From an uncultured Bacteroidota bacterium (GTDB lineage Bacteria; Bacteroidota; Bacteroidia; Flavobacteriales; Flavobacteriaceae), in contig CACMJT010000004.1 of NCBI GenBank assembly GCA_902614065.1, positions 1 to 64,000 on the forward strand: a stretch of DNA of 64,000 bases. Direction: 5' to 3'. Shown here one piece after another: positions 1 to 9,539 of the stretch. A program made the translations under genes and the position numbers. Each line of letters opens with the position of its first letter. Positions within the stretch are counted from its first letter, which is position 1. Below the pieces are notes generated by a model. That model saw only the letters and a list, made by a program, of their open reading frames with translations. It ran no database searches and was not told the DNA's origin.

Positions 1-2451
1 TGTATCTTTTTGATCTGAATTAGGAGTTTCTGGACAATTGTCATTTTCATCTAGTATACCATCATTATCGTCATCAGGGTCAGATTGATCACAAATACCA
101 TCAGCATCAGTATCCTTTCCATCATTTGAAGGATCACCACCAGAACTGTTAGGACCTGTTTGAGAACAATCATCACAACCATCATTATCCACATCTGCAC
201 ATATGTATGGATCTAGTGGATCCTGGTCAAAATCATCGAGAACACCATCATTATCGTCATCATCATCACAAACATCTCCTACTCCATCACCATCCGCATC
301 GTTTTGATCTGAGTTGGGTGTTTCTGGACAATTATCCTCAATATTCGCAACTCCATCACCATCATCATCATCAATCTGAATAAATTCATAAGCTCCAATA
401 TCAACAATATCACCAACTGTAGTAAAATCAACTTCACCAGTACCTTGATTAACAAGCGAAAAATCATCCAAATAATAATCTATTCCGTCAGAATCTGTTA
501 CTGGGGGTCCTTTTACAAAAAAGAAACTATTATTATCCATTTCAGAATGTGTGTAGTCAGCAGATAATCTGGTCCAATCATTGGAATTAATTTCTACTGG
601 GCTCATAAGAGCATTAGAAGTTCCTTGTCCATCAACAATTTTTCTCAACATGAGTTGTGCTGTTCCAGATTTTCCCTCGGGGAGTTTAGCATAAATAAAT
701 AAAGAATATGAGCTGCCAACATCCAGTTGACTAATGTTATACTTCGCACTATGAAAATCCTTGGTTCTACCAAAAACCTTTAAACTTTGATTTCCAGTTC
801 TTGATGTTTCACTACTTAAAGAAACTTCATTATTATCATTTGCAGTTGACCATGCAGACCATCCACCTAATGAACTCTCAAAACTTGAATATGCTAAAGC
901 ATCAGATGGTGGTAATGGTCTTAAGTTTCCAAGTATATCTCTTTTTGGGGTATTAGCCTGTTCTCCAGCATTTATCGCAGGTGAATCACTTTTTAATTGG
1001 AAATTTGTAGGCGTCATATCAATTGGTCCGTTAACAATTGGAGGTGCATTAACAAAAGAAACAGGGTCCTTGTAATTACTATTAGTAAAATCTACACCGC
1101 TAATGATTTGATTATCATCAGTTACCCAACTGTGAGTAACATATTCTCCAGTCTGTTGACTTGTATATCCCGGTAGCTTACCATTAACAAAAATATTATT
1201 ATTAGCCTCTTTTACAGTTCCATCACTTTGTTGATTTTGAATTTGCATTGCATAAAAATCATACTCTCTGGTAACAACTATATTATTAACGATGGTAACA
1301 TTTCTAAAGTAATTCGCTTTAATTCCAGCAACCTTTTGACCTCTATGAGCTGGATTACCCTCACTAACAGAAATATCTTGAATAATCTCATGAACTCCAT
1401 TAAAATAAATTGTATTATTTCTAATTAGGGCTGAACTACCTTCTGAACGATCAAAATTTATCCCATTTTTTCCGTTATTAACACATAAATTATTTTCGAA
1501 TAAAAAAGTACCATAATAGTCATCATCACTTCGAGTAACATAAAGGCCCTGACCATCCAAAATTGTTGAATAATCAGCATTTCCATAACTTCCACTTGGG
1601 GGATTTCCGTTGGGGGGAATTTTTCCAGAAGTCATGTAAAATGGTATTCTGTTCCAGTTATTGTACACTGTATTTCCACGCATAATCATTTTTATATCAT
1701 CACCATTATCATTATTACTTAAAGCTTTACACTCAGCAAAAACTATAGCACTAGAAGCATTTGAAGTCCACCACGTGGTATTATATACTGTATTATTTTC
1801 TATTGTAATATGATCACTGTCGTTGAATCTAATGCCCGAACCTGTTGTGTGGTGTACTATATTGTTTCTAATGATCACATGATGATGGAGGAAATCTTGA
1901 CTAAAACCGCTCCATATACCAAAACTTGCAAAATAACTATGATTATAATTTAAATCCTCCTGATCGGCCTTTACTTTCCATTTCCTGTCTGCAATAGCTT
2001 GGTCATAAGTGATGGATGCTCCTGGACCCTCAATTTCAAATCCCTCAATAATTAAATAACTTTGAGGACCACTAATTAATATTCCGCCTCTGCCATCAAA
2101 TTTAATTTTAGGATTATGACCTGGAAGATTTCTCAGTGTTATGTAGTTACCCGCCGTTCCAGATTTATTAACGATTACCGCTGGAGGATTATTCATGTTA
2201 GTGCTTTGTGAACCATCAGACGAATGTGGGTTTGCAGTTCCATAATCTGGATTAGTATAAGTACCATCCATAACATAGATGGTGTCTCCTGGTTCTGCAT
2301 TATCAAAAGCTCTATTGATTGTCTGAAATGGTGAATTTTCTGATGTTCCTGCATTATTATTATCACCTAATGAACCAGAGACATAATAGTTTTGTTGGGA
2401 ATAAATAGAAATAGATGTAAGACATGATAGTATTAATAGTAGCTGACGCAC
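1..2451 (-). CDS. Secreted right-handed beta-helix protein with TSP3 repeats (partial, C-terminus off the left edge)
   Basis: I read this frame by hand: it is open from a GTG at 2451 to the window edge, 817 codons without a stop. A signal peptide of about 20 residues ends in IYSQQ. About residues 20-480 are a parallel beta-helix with recurring N-N-T/I-V-Y turns (for example ENNTVYNTTWW). About residues 510-690 look like a jelly-roll, carbohydrate-binding-like module. The last ~120 visible residues are Asp-rich thrombospondin type 3 calcium-binding repeats of the form DxDxDGxxD. In Bacteroidota such proteins usually end in a type IX secretion sorting domain, which would lie outside the window. 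No other start is possible except TTG at 2454. Likely a cell-surface polysaccharide-binding or polysaccharide-cleaving protein; the substrate is unknown. It is a paralogue of the product of 56256-58790. Confidence 0.85.
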   Translation of the reverse strand, partial: MRQLLLILSCLTSISIYSQQNYYVSGSLGDNNNAGTSENSPFQTINRAFDNAEPGDTIYVMDGTYTNPDYGTANPHSSDGSQSTNMNNPPAVIVNKSGTAGNYITLRNLPGHNPKIKFDGRGGILISGPQSYLIIEGFEIEGPGASITYDQAIADRKWKVKADQEDLNYNHSYFASFGIWSGFSQDFLHHHVIIRNNIVHHTTGSGIRFNDSDHITIENNTVYNTTWWTSNASSAIVFAECKALSNNDNGDDIKMIMRGNTVYNNWNRIPFYMTSGKIPPNGNPPSGSYGNADYSTILDGQGLYVTRSDDDYYGTFLFENNLCVNNGKNGINFDRSEGSSALIRNNTIYFNGVHEIIQDISVSEGNPAHRGQKVAGIKANYFRNVTIVNNIVVTREYDFYAMQIQNQQSDGTVKEANNNIFVNGKLPGYTSQQTGEYVTHSWVTDDNQIISGVDFTNSNYKDPVSFVNAPPIVNGPIDMTPTNFQLKSDSPAINAGEQANTPKRDILGNLRPLPPSDALAYSSFESSLGGWSAWSTANDNNEVSLSSETSRTGNQSLKVFGRTKDFHSAKYNISQLDVGSSYSLFIYAKLPEGKSGTAQLMLRKIVDGQGTSNALMSPVEINSNDWTRLSADYTHSEMDNNSFFFVKGPPVTDSDGIDYYLDDFSLVNQGTGEVDFTTVGDIVDIGAYEFIQIDDDDGDGVANIEDNCPETPNSDQNDADGDGVGDVCDDDDDNDGVLDDFDQDPLDPYICADVDNDGCDDCSQTGPNSSGGDPSNDGKDTDADGICDQSDPDDDNDGILDENDNCPETPNSDQKDT

Positions 2452-2467
2452 CAAATAAAAATAAAAA

Positions 2468-2494
2468 AAAAGCCTGTAGAAACAGGCTTTTGTT
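2468..2494 (-). terminator. Rho-independent terminator of the lpx-efp-sucD-fabG-SPFH operon
   Basis: On the minus strand, AAAAGCCTG and CAGGCTTTT form a 9-bp stem around a 6-base loop, followed by a long T run. It lies 16 bases downstream of the SPFH stop codon and ends about 17 bases before the GTG start of the beta-helix gene. Confidence 0.88.
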
Positions 2495-2509
2495 TGAATT
2501 AATGTGAAC

Positions 2510-3328
2510 TTATTGATTTCCTAAAATGAGTGGAAGTCCGTCATCACCCGAACCAACAACAACAACTTTAGAGTTTGGTGACTCTGCTAGTTTCAATGTC
2601 GCTTCAATTCCTTTGTCCCTGAGAATGTTTGTTGTAAGTGAACTGTTTAAGATTCTGTTTGCATTTGCTTTACCCTCAGCATCAATTCTAAGTTTTTCTG
2701 CTTCTTGTCTTGCCTTTTCTAAACGAAACACATACTCAAGCGCTTCTTGTTCCTGAGTTAATTTTCTCTCAATTGCTGCTTTTATATTGGATGGTAATGT
2801 AACATCACGAACTAAAACAGAATTAATTTGTACAAATTGTTCTTCTACATCACCTCTCAATCTATCAAAAATTTCATTTTGGATTGCATCTCTTTTAGTT
2901 GAATACAATTGCTCTGGTGTATATTGACCAACAACACTTCTTGCCACTGCTCTGAGAGATGGTATGATTACAACCTGTAAATAATTTAATCCTTTTGTTT
3001 GATGTAATTTTCCTAATTCTGAAATTTTGGGTTGATATAAAACTGAAATATCTAAAGAAATATCCAAGCCGTTCGAAGATAAAACCTGCATTTTACTTTC
3101 AAAAACTTCTTGTTGTTTTACATTATAGACATATAGATCATTCCAAGGAGCAATGATGTGAAAACCTTCACCCTTAGGGGGTTCGTCGGTTACAACACCA
3201 CCACCAAATGTTTTGAATAAAACTCCAGCTTCACCATAGCCTATATTTACAAATGATTTCATTGCAAAAATGAATAGTAATAATCCACCCACCAAAACGG
3301 GTAAACCTAATTTTGAATAACGTTCCAT
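2510..3328 (-). CDS. Prohibitin-family (SPFH domain) membrane protein
   Basis: 272 residues, close to the usual length of bacterial prohibitin homologues. One N-terminal membrane segment (about residues 8-28) is followed by an SPFH/band 7 domain (about 30-210), then a charged, Gln/Glu/Ala-rich coiled coil (about 190-240) typical of prohibitin oligomerisation. Proteins of this family form large rings in the inner membrane and often modulate FtsH-type proteases or lipid domains; the specific partner here is unknown. It is the last gene of a minus-strand operon, 11 bases after fabG, and is followed by a strong terminator. HflC is a related alternative, but there is no HflK partner beside it. Confidence 0.85.
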   Translation of the reverse strand: MERYSKLGLPVLVGGLLLFIFAMKSFVNIGYGEAGVLFKTFGGGVVTDEPPKGEGFHIIAPWNDLYVYNVKQQEVFESKMQVLSSNGLDISLDISVLYQPKISELGKLHQTKGLNYLQVVIIPSLRAVARSVVGQYTPEQLYSTKRDAIQNEIFDRLRGDVEEQFVQINSVLVRDVTLPSNIKAAIERKLTQEQEALEYVFRLEKARQEAEKLRIDAEGKANANRILNSSLTTNILRDKGIEATLKLAESPNSKVVVVGSGDDGLPLILGNQ

Positions 3329-3339
3329 ATATTTTTTTT

Positions 3340-4086
3340 TTAAGTTAAAAGTCCACCATCAACATTGATGACTTGACCTGTTATGTATGATGACAAATCT
3401 GATGCCAAAAATATGCATACATTGGCAACATCAACAGGACTACCTGATCTCTTGAGGGGAATATTATTTATCCAGTCCTCTGTGACTGACCCGGACAACT
3501 TGTCAGTCATTTCGGTTACAATAAAGCCAGGTGCAATGACATTGCATCTAATATTCCTTGAACCAAGCTCTAGTGCAATAGATTTTGAAAAACCTATTAT
3601 TCCAGATTTTGAAGCTGCATAGTTTGATTGTCCTGCATTCCCTTTAACACCTACAACAGAGCTCATATTGATTATACTACCATTTCTATTTTTTAAAAAA
3701 TGTCTTAGACAAGCTTTGGTCATATTAAAAACTGAATTCAAATTGACTTTTATTACTTTTTCAAAATCATCTTCCGACATCCTCATAAGAAGATTATCTT
3801 TAGTAATTCCGGCATTATTAATTAAAACATCGATAGATCCGAAATCATTTAAAACATCGTCAACTAATTTTTCACAATCAACTAATACAGAAGCATCACT
3901 CTGATAAGCTTTACACTTGTTTTTTGATGAATTTAATTCTTTAACTATTTCGTTGGCCAAAGACGCAGAAGATGAATAGGTAAATGCAACATTCGCACCT
4001 TGTTCTATAAGTGAACTAACAATTCCTCTTCCGATTCCTCTACTACCTCCTGTAATTAATATATTTTTTTTAGATAATAATTTCAT
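3340..4086 (-). CDS. fabG: 3-oxoacyl-[ACP] reductase
   Basis: 248 residues, a classical short-chain dehydrogenase. The N-terminal nucleotide-binding motif is TGGSRGIGRGI, the structural motif is NNAG, and the catalytic Ser-Tyr-Lys are in the SSVVG and YAASK segments (about residues 140-160). It reduces 3-oxoacyl-ACP with NADPH in fatty-acid elongation in the cytoplasm. The start codon overlaps the sucD stop by one base (TAATG), so the two are probably translationally coupled. Its place beside the lipid A genes fits supply of 3-hydroxyacyl-ACP. Other SDR dehydrogenases look similar, but length and motifs favour FabG. Confidence 0.88.
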   Translation of the reverse strand: MKLLSKKNILITGGSRGIGRGIVSSLIEQGANVAFTYSSSASLANEIVKELNSSKNKCKAYQSDASVLVDCEKLVDDVLNDFGSIDVLINNAGITKDNLLMRMSEDDFEKVIKVNLNSVFNMTKACLRHFLKNRNGSIINMSSVVGVKGNAGQSNYAASKSGIIGFSKSIALELGSRNIRCNVIAPGFIVTEMTDKLSGSVTEDWINNIPLKRSGSPVDVANVCIFLASDLSSYITGQVINVDGGLLT

Positions 4087-4958
4087 TATTTCAAAACTTT
4101 TTTAACCATTTCTCCAATGTTTGCAGGGGAATCTACGACATGAATTCCACAACTTTTTAAAATTTCTTTTTTTGCCTCAGCAGTATCATCTTTTCCTCCT
4201 ACTATGGCACCCGCGTGACCCATTGTTCTACCCTTTGGTGCAGTTTGACCAGCAATAAAACCAACAACAGGTTTCTTAATTTTAGAGTTTTTAATCCAAT
4301 TAGCAGCATCAGCCTCCAACTGACCACCAATTTCACCAATTAGAACAACACAATCGGTGGAATCATCCTCAAAAAATAACTCAACAGCATCACGAACAGT
4401 TGTTCCAATTATTGGATCTCCTCCAATCCCGATTGCAGTTGAAATACCATAACCTGCTTTTGTAATTTGATCAGCCGCCTCATATGTTAGTGTTCCTGAT
4501 TTAGAGACCAAACCCACTCGACCACACTTAAAAACAAATCCTGGCATAATACCAACTTTTGCCTCATCTGGTGTTATGACACCAGGACAATTAGGACCTA
4601 TCAATCTACAATTCTTATTTTTTATGTATGTAAAAACTTTTGACATATCACTAATCGGTATTCCCTCTGTAATTGCAACTATAACCTTAATACCTGCATC
4701 ACATGCCTCCATGATAGCATCTGCAGCAAATCCTGCAGGAACAAAAATGATTGAGGTGTCAGCATCAGTTTGATTTATTGCTTGTTGTACAGTGTTAAAA
4801 ACAGGTTTCCCTAAATGTATTTTTCCTCCTTTTCCTGGCGTTACACCACCAACGATATTTGTCCCATAATTAATCATCTGTTCAGAATGAAAAGAACCCT
4901 CTGATCCAGTGAAACCCTGTACAATAATTTTTGAATTTTTATTAACCAGTACGCTCAT
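4086..4958 (-). CDS. sucD: Succinyl-CoA synthetase (succinate-CoA ligase), alpha subunit
   Basis: 290 residues, standard length. The N-terminal CoA-binding Rossmann domain (about 1-125) contains QGFTGSEG and PGKGG; the C-terminal ligase domain (about 150-285) contains the phosphohistidine region GHAGAIVGG with the catalytic His. Together with SucC (not in this window) it interconverts succinyl-CoA and succinate with formation of a nucleoside triphosphate in the TCA cycle. The stop overlaps the fabG start by one base, and the ATG directly abuts the efp stop (TAGATG). Separation from sucC is common in this phylum. Confidence 0.95.
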   Translation of the reverse strand: MSVLVNKNSKIIVQGFTGSEGSFHSEQMINYGTNIVGGVTPGKGGKIHLGKPVFNTVQQAINQTDADTSIIFVPAGFAADAIMEACDAGIKVIVAITEGIPISDMSKVFTYIKNKNCRLIGPNCPGVITPDEAKVGIMPGFVFKCGRVGLVSKSGTLTYEAADQITKAGYGISTAIGIGGDPIIGTTVRDAVELFFEDDSTDCVVLIGEIGGQLEADAANWIKNSKIKKPVVGFIAGQTAPKGRTMGHAGAIVGGKDDTAEAKKEILKSCGIHVVDSPANIGEMVKKVLK

Positions 4959-5525
4959 CTATTCTTTTATTCTTTCAATATAAACACCCTTTTCTGTATC
5001 AACTTTTATTTTATCACCTTCATTAATAAATAATGGAACATTAATTTCAGCACCGGTCTCTAACTTTGCAGGCTTCGTGGCATTTGTTGCTGTATTACCT
5101 TTTACACCGGGTTCTGAGCTGGATACCTCCAAAATAACATTTTGAGGCATATCTACAGACAAAACATTAGAGTTTTCAGTATTTATAATAATTGTAACCA
5201 ATAGACCCTCCTTTAAAAATTTGACACTTTCAATTTGATTTTTACCAACTTCAATTTGGTTATAGTCCTCATTATTCATAAAATGATAGGTGTCTCCATC
5301 AGAATATAAAAACTGATATTTTCTGTTCTCGACTCTAACATCATCAATTTTATGACCAGATGGAAAAGTTTTATCAATTACTTTTCCTGTACTAACGCTC
5401 TTAATTTTTGTTCTTACAAAAGCAGGACCCTTTCCTGGCTTAACATGAAGAAATTCAATAACCTTATAGATATCAGAGTTTAGTTTGATGCAAAGACCCT
5501 TTTTTATGTCAGATGTTGAAGCCAT
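4959..5525 (-). CDS. efp: Translation elongation factor P
   Basis: 188 residues, three beta-barrel (KOW-like and OB) domains as usual. Elongation factor P binds stalled ribosomes between the P and E sites and helps form bonds at polyproline stretches. The tip loop HVKPGKGPAF carries the conserved lysine (K32) that some bacteria modify; whether it is modified here cannot be told, and no EpmA/EpmB or rhamnosyltransferase gene is nearby. It sits directly between lpxA and sucD, with the ATG abutting the lpxA stop (TAAATG). Confidence 0.96.
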   Translation of the reverse strand: MASTSDIKKGLCIKLNSDIYKVIEFLHVKPGKGPAFVRTKIKSVSTGKVIDKTFPSGHKIDDVRVENRKYQFLYSDGDTYHFMNNEDYNQIEVGKNQIESVKFLKEGLLVTIIINTENSNVLSVDMPQNVILEVSSSEPGVKGNTATNATKPAKLETGAEINVPLFINEGDKIKVDTEKGVYIERIKE

Positions 5526-6308
5526 TTAATTTTGAATATATCCTTTCATAATACCTCTTTGAGAGTTTTTAATAAATAATAATATTTCGTCCCTTTCTTT
5601 AGTGGCCTCAACCTCAGCTTCTATAATATTTATTGCTTGAGTATTGTTATACCTTTTTTGATATAAGATTCTGTAAATATTTTGTATACTTTTTATTGTT
5701 TCATTATCAAAACCTCTTCTCCTCAATCCTACTGAATTTATACCCACATATGAAAGCGGTTCACGAGCAGCTTTGACATAAGGTGGAATATCCTTTCTAA
5801 CTAGAGATCCTCCGGCCACAAATGAATGTCTGCCTATAGAGCAGAACTGATGGACGGCTACCATGCCCGCAAGAGTTACATAATTACCAACTGTAACATG
5901 GCCGGCTAATGTTGAGTTATTCGAAAAAATACAATAATCACCTAAAAGACAATCATGAGCAATGTGAGAATAAGCCATAATTAGACAGTTCTTCCCAATT
6001 TTAGTACTATTTCGATATGATGTTCCTCTATTTATGGTAACACACTCCCTTATGATGGTATTATCTCCAATTATTGCAGTAGTTTCTTCACCTTTAAATT
6101 TTAAATCCTGAGGAACTGCTGAGATAACTGCTCCAGGATATATTGAGCAATTCTTTCCAATTCTTGCACCTTCCATTATTGTAACATTAGATCCGATCCA
6201 TGTTCCCTCTCCAATAATAACATTATTACCAATTGTTGAGTATGGTTCAATAACAACGGTCTTTGCAATTTTAGCACCAGGATGTACGTATGATAAAGGT
6301 TGATTCAT
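5526..6308 (-). CDS. lpxA: Acyl-[ACP]-UDP-N-acetylglucosamine O-acyltransferase
   Basis: 260 residues with the left-handed beta-helix hexapeptide repeats ([LIV]GxxxX) from about 5 to 190 and a short helical C-terminal domain. The catalytic His is in the SHIAHDC segment, and the downstream GLRRRGF motif is typical of LpxA. It catalyses the first step of lipid A synthesis: transfer of a 3-hydroxyacyl chain to the 3-OH of UDP-GlcNAc. It lies in the order lpxD - lpxC/fabZ - lpxA, one base from the upstream gene, so its expression is linked to the rest of the lipid A set. Confidence 0.96.
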   Translation of the reverse strand: MNQPLSYVHPGAKIAKTVVIEPYSTIGNNVIIGEGTWIGSNVTIMEGARIGKNCSIYPGAVISAVPQDLKFKGEETTAIIGDNTIIRECVTINRGTSYRNSTKIGKNCLIMAYSHIAHDCLLGDYCIFSNNSTLAGHVTVGNYVTLAGMVAVHQFCSIGRHSFVAGGSLVRKDIPPYVKAAREPLSYVGINSVGLRRRGFDNETIKSIQNIYRILYQKRYNNTQAINIIEAEVEATKERDEILLFIKNSQRGIMKGYIQN

Positions 6309-6309
6309 A

Positions 6310-7698
6310 TTATTTTTTTAAAATTTTTGCCTTCATTTCTGCCTCAGTAACAAGTTCATCGTTAACATAAGCTTTAGCCATCATGTGACTAATTCCTCTT
6401 CTGATAGGTGAAATTAACTCTAATTTAAATACTAGTACATCACCAGGTAAAACAGGTCTTTTAAATTTTGCATTTTCGATTCTACCAAAGAAAGTTAGAT
6501 AATTCTCAGGATTCTCAAATGTACTCAATACTAAAACACCCCCAACTTGAGCCATTGCCTCAATTATTAATACTCCCGGCATGACAGGTCTTCCAGGAAA
6601 GTGTCCTTTAAAATATGGTTCATCATGAGATACATATTTTAAACCTGTAATTGTGTTTTCTTTTAAGTCAAGAATGCAATCAATAAATATGAAAGGGGGT
6701 CTGTGAGGAAGAATATTCATTATTTGCTCTTGGTTCATTATCGCACTTTTATTATATAAATCCTTCTTTAGCTCCAATTCTTCTTGTTTTTTAATAATAT
6801 CTGATACTTTTTTTGCAAATTGTGTATTGATATGATGACCTGGTTTTTTTGCAATAACCTTTCCTCGTATTCTTTTACCAATCAAAGCAAGATCACCCAA
6901 AACATCTAACAGCTTGTGTCTAGCCGCTTCATTTTGGTAATGTAAATTTAAATTGTCGAGAATACCATTTGGTTTTACTGAAACTGATTTTCTATTAAAA
7001 GCCTTTTTTAATTTATCCATCGTTTCATCAGAAATTTTTTTATCAACATACACAATTGCGTTGTTTAAATCACCACCTTTTATAAGATTGTTTTCCAATA
7101 ACATTTCTATTTCATGTAAAAAACTAAAAGTTCTTGCATTAGCAAAATCTGTTTTGAATTCCTTAATATTATTAAGTGTAGCGTTCTGGGTTCCAAGTAC
7201 TTTAGTTTCATAATCTACCATTGTTATAACCTGATAATTGTCAGATGGAATCAATGTTATTTCACTACCGCTTTCTTTATCAGTGTAATGTATTATATCC
7301 TTTATAACAAACTCATTCCTTAACTTTGATTGCTTCAAAATACCAACCTTTTCAAGCGCCTCTACAAAATATTTTGATGAACCATCCATAATAGGCGGTT
7401 CTTCAGCGTCAATTTCAATTATTACATTATCAATCTCCAATCCAACCAAAGCAGCCAAAACGTGTTCTGTTGTCTTCAATTTTATACCGTCCTTTTCCAA
7501 TGTGGTCCCTCTTTTAGTCTCGCAGACATAATCAGAAAGAGCTTCTATTAATGGTTTTCCAGGTAGATCGACCCTAGAAAAAACATAACCAGTATCTTCC
7601 TTCGCAGGTTTAAAATTAATCGATACATCTTGTCCAGTGTGAATACCAACACCATTTAATTTTATAGAGTCTTTTATTGTTGTTTGCAGGTTGGACAT
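6310..7698 (-). CDS. lpxC/fabZ: Bifunctional UDP-3-O-acyl-GlcNAc deacetylase / 3-hydroxyacyl-[ACP] dehydratase
   Basis: 462 residues in two parts. Residues 1 to about 310 are LpxC, the zinc-dependent deacetylase for the committed step of lipid A synthesis, with TTEHVLAALVG and the distal His/Asp in EAARHKLLDVLGD. Residues about 320-462 are FabZ, a hot-dog dehydratase, with LPHRPPF and GHFPGRPVMPGVL containing the active-site His and the helix that carries the acid residue. This fusion is a recognised feature of Bacteroidota. It joins an enzyme that uses 3-hydroxyacyl chains for lipid A to one that commits them to elongation, so both act at the same branch point. Confidence 0.96.
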   Translation of the reverse strand: MSNLQTTIKDSIKLNGVGIHTGQDVSINFKPAKEDTGYVFSRVDLPGKPLIEALSDYVCETKRGTTLEKDGIKLKTTEHVLAALVGLEIDNVIIEIDAEEPPIMDGSSKYFVEALEKVGILKQSKLRNEFVIKDIIHYTDKESGSEITLIPSDNYQVITMVDYETKVLGTQNATLNNIKEFKTDFANARTFSFLHEIEMLLENNLIKGGDLNNAIVYVDKKISDETMDKLKKAFNRKSVSVKPNGILDNLNLHYQNEAARHKLLDVLGDLALIGKRIRGKVIAKKPGHHINTQFAKKVSDIIKKQEELELKKDLYNKSAIMNQEQIMNILPHRPPFIFIDCILDLKENTITGLKYVSHDEPYFKGHFPGRPVMPGVLIIEAMAQVGGVLVLSTFENPENYLTFFGRIENAKFKRPVLPGDVLVFKLELISPIRRGISHMMAKAYVNDELVTEAEMKAKILKK

Positions 7699-7700
7699 CT

Positions 7701-8714
7701 TTATTTCTTTAAATATTTATCTATTATCTTCACAATACTTGGAAAGTTTTTGAAATGCACATAAGACTTGTTAAAATCCATATAATTTATTGCAGGAAAA
7801 CCCATGACTTTGCTGTCAGAGTCAAGATTTTTCAAAACACCTGTTTTTGCTTGAATCTGTACCCTATCTCCAATTTTTAGATGTCCAGCAATACCAGCCT
7901 GTCCTCCAATTAGACAATCACTACCAACAACTGTTGAGCCAGCAATACCAACTTGTGCAGCAATGCAGGTATTTTTACCAATTGTTACATTGTGTGCTAT
8001 TTGCACTAGATTATCAATTTTAACACCATTCATAATTTTTGTTGAGCCTAAAGTTGCACGATCAATTGAACAATTCGATCCAATTTCAACATCATCTTCA
8101 ATCACAACATTGCCAGAGTGAATTACCTTTAAATTTTCTCCATTTTTATTTTTATTAAATCCAAATCCATCAGAACCGATAACAGTACCTGAGTGTATTA
8201 TGCAATTATTTCCAATCACACTGTTATCATAAATGTTGACATTAGAGAAAATTTTACAATTTTTTCCAATTTTAACGTTTTTACCGATTGATACATTATG
8301 GCTAACTTTTGTGTTATCACCAATTTCAACGTTGGCTTCAATAACTGCATAAGAACCAATGTAGATATCACTGCCTAGTGTAGATGATTTATTTATTTCT
8401 GCATTTTTTGAAATTCCTTTATGATCATCTTTTTTACTTTCAAAATATTCTAAAAGTTTAGAAAAAGCGAGGTTTGGATCCTGAACTCTTATTAGTGTAG
8501 GATTAATTTCTTTTTTTGTTTCTAGATCTTTATTTACTATAATTATTGATGAATTAGATGAATATAGGTATTCATTATATTTTGGGTTACCTAAGAAGGA
8601 GAGTGAATTTTTATCACCATTTTCTATCTTTGATAACTTTGTAATTGTCGATTTCTTATCTCCATCTACAACCCCATCTACAATACTTGCCACGTCTGAT
8701 GCGCTTAATTTCAT
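7701..8714 (-). CDS. lpxD: UDP-3-O-(3-hydroxyacyl)glucosamine N-acyltransferase
   Basis: 337 residues, family-typical. The N-terminal uridine-binding domain (about 1-100) is followed by a left-handed beta-helix of hexapeptide repeats (about 105-300) and a short C-terminal helix. The catalytic His is in the VQIAHNV region. It adds the second 3-hydroxyacyl chain to the LpxC product. It is the first gene of the seven-gene minus-strand operon and is divergent from tsaE, so the operon promoter should lie between about 8715 and 8782. Confidence 0.95.
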   Translation of the reverse strand: MKLSASDVASIVDGVVDGDKKSTITKLSKIENGDKNSLSFLGNPKYNEYLYSSNSSIIIVNKDLETKKEINPTLIRVQDPNLAFSKLLEYFESKKDDHKGISKNAEINKSSTLGSDIYIGSYAVIEANVEIGDNTKVSHNVSIGKNVKIGKNCKIFSNVNIYDNSVIGNNCIIHSGTVIGSDGFGFNKNKNGENLKVIHSGNVVIEDDVEIGSNCSIDRATLGSTKIMNGVKIDNLVQIAHNVTIGKNTCIAAQVGIAGSTVVGSDCLIGGQAGIAGHLKIGDRVQIQAKTGVLKNLDSDSKVMGFPAINYMDFNKSYVHFKNFPSIVKIIDKYLKK

Positions 8715-8782
8715 CTGGGCAAAAATAAAAAAATTAATTATGAAAAAAGGATAATGGAGAATTAGTGATTAATTTTGTTCAT

Positions 8783-9199
8783 ATGGAATTTGCCTACAGT
8801 TATAACACCATTGATAATTTTGCGAAAAAAATTATACCACTTTTAAAGTATAAGTTGGTTTTTCTTGAGGGTGAATTAGGTAGTGGGAAAACAACACTAA
8901 TTAAACAATTTTGTAAAGAGTTGGGATTCAAAAATCAAGTTACGAGCCCCACATTTCCCTTATTAAATATCTATAAGAACAATCAAAAAAATATTTATCA
9001 TGCAGATTTATACAGACTGAAGAATATTGATGAAATTAATGAATTGGGTTTTTATGAAATAATAGAGAGCAACAACTGGTTTTTTGTTGAATGGCCAGAA
9101 TTATTATATGGTGTAATCGATTTTTCATATACAAAAATAAGAATCAAAAATGTTGACGATATTAGTAGGATTGTAAATTTAACTTATAATGAATTTTAA
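8783..9199 (+). CDS. tsaE: tRNA threonylcarbamoyladenosine biosynthesis ATPase
   Basis: 138 residues from the ATG at 8783; an in-frame GTG at 8765 is possible but adds only six residues not expected in the family. The P-loop GELGSGKTT, the TSPTF motif and the HADLYRL motif are diagnostic for TsaE. The protein is the ATPase of the TsaBDE complex that makes t6A at position 37 of ANN-decoding tRNAs. The stop lies 11 bases inside the next gene, whose start it overlaps. Confidence 0.93.
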   Translation: MEFAYSYNTIDNFAKKIIPLLKYKLVFLEGELGSGKTTLIKQFCKELGFKNQVTSPTFPLLNIYKNNQKNIYHADLYRLKNIDEINELGFYEIIESNNWFFVEWPELLYGVIDFSYTKIRIKNVDDISRIVNLTYNEF

Positions 9200-9539
9200 T
9201 AAAAGGCTTAGACTTTACATGTTCGGATTTATTTTTGGATGCTTGTTTGTTTTGTTTATATACAACAGAAAAGAATCTGAATTTAACTATCTACCAAATG
9301 ACAGGGTGATTGGTGATTTTAAAAAGAAAAATATATATTTTGATACTAGTTTTTATGGATTAGATACAATGAAATTATTAAACAACTCTAAAGTTATTTT
9401 TTCAAAAAGTATTATTAATAAAAATGATTGCAATAATTATTTTCTTGAGACTGAAATTAATAAAGTACAACATAGTTTTATTGCCATAAGTTGTACCAAA
9501 TTAGTTAGGTTTAAAAATTTAACTATTTCTCCGGATTAA
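9189..9539 (+). CDS. Small single-pass membrane protein, resembles DUF4258 proteins
   Basis: 116 residues. One hydrophobic segment at about 9-25 (GFIFGCLFVLFIY) followed by a positively charged residue and a soluble domain of about 90 residues. The pattern 'short TM - YLPNDRV - fold with Cys near the end' resembles small flavobacterial proteins annotated DUF4258, a family I recall as distantly related to small toxins or RNA-binding folds, but the match is from memory and the function is unknown. The ATG lies within the last codons of tsaE (11-base overlap), and the 3' end overlaps convergent proline dehydrogenase by 21 bases. Confidence 0.7.
   Translation: MNFNKRLRLYMFGFIFGCLFVLFIYNRKESEFNYLPNDRVIGDFKKKNIYFDTSFYGLDTMKLLNNSKVIFSKSIINKNDCNNYFLETEINKVQHSFIAISCTKLVRFKNLTISPD

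Noticed and set aside
1-400. Repeated ATCATTATC-like units that could suggest a CRISPR or tandem repeat
   Set aside because: In the minus-strand frame they encode the Asp/Asn/Gly codons of thrombospondin type 3 repeats; spacing is codon-driven and there is no constant repeat with unique spacers.
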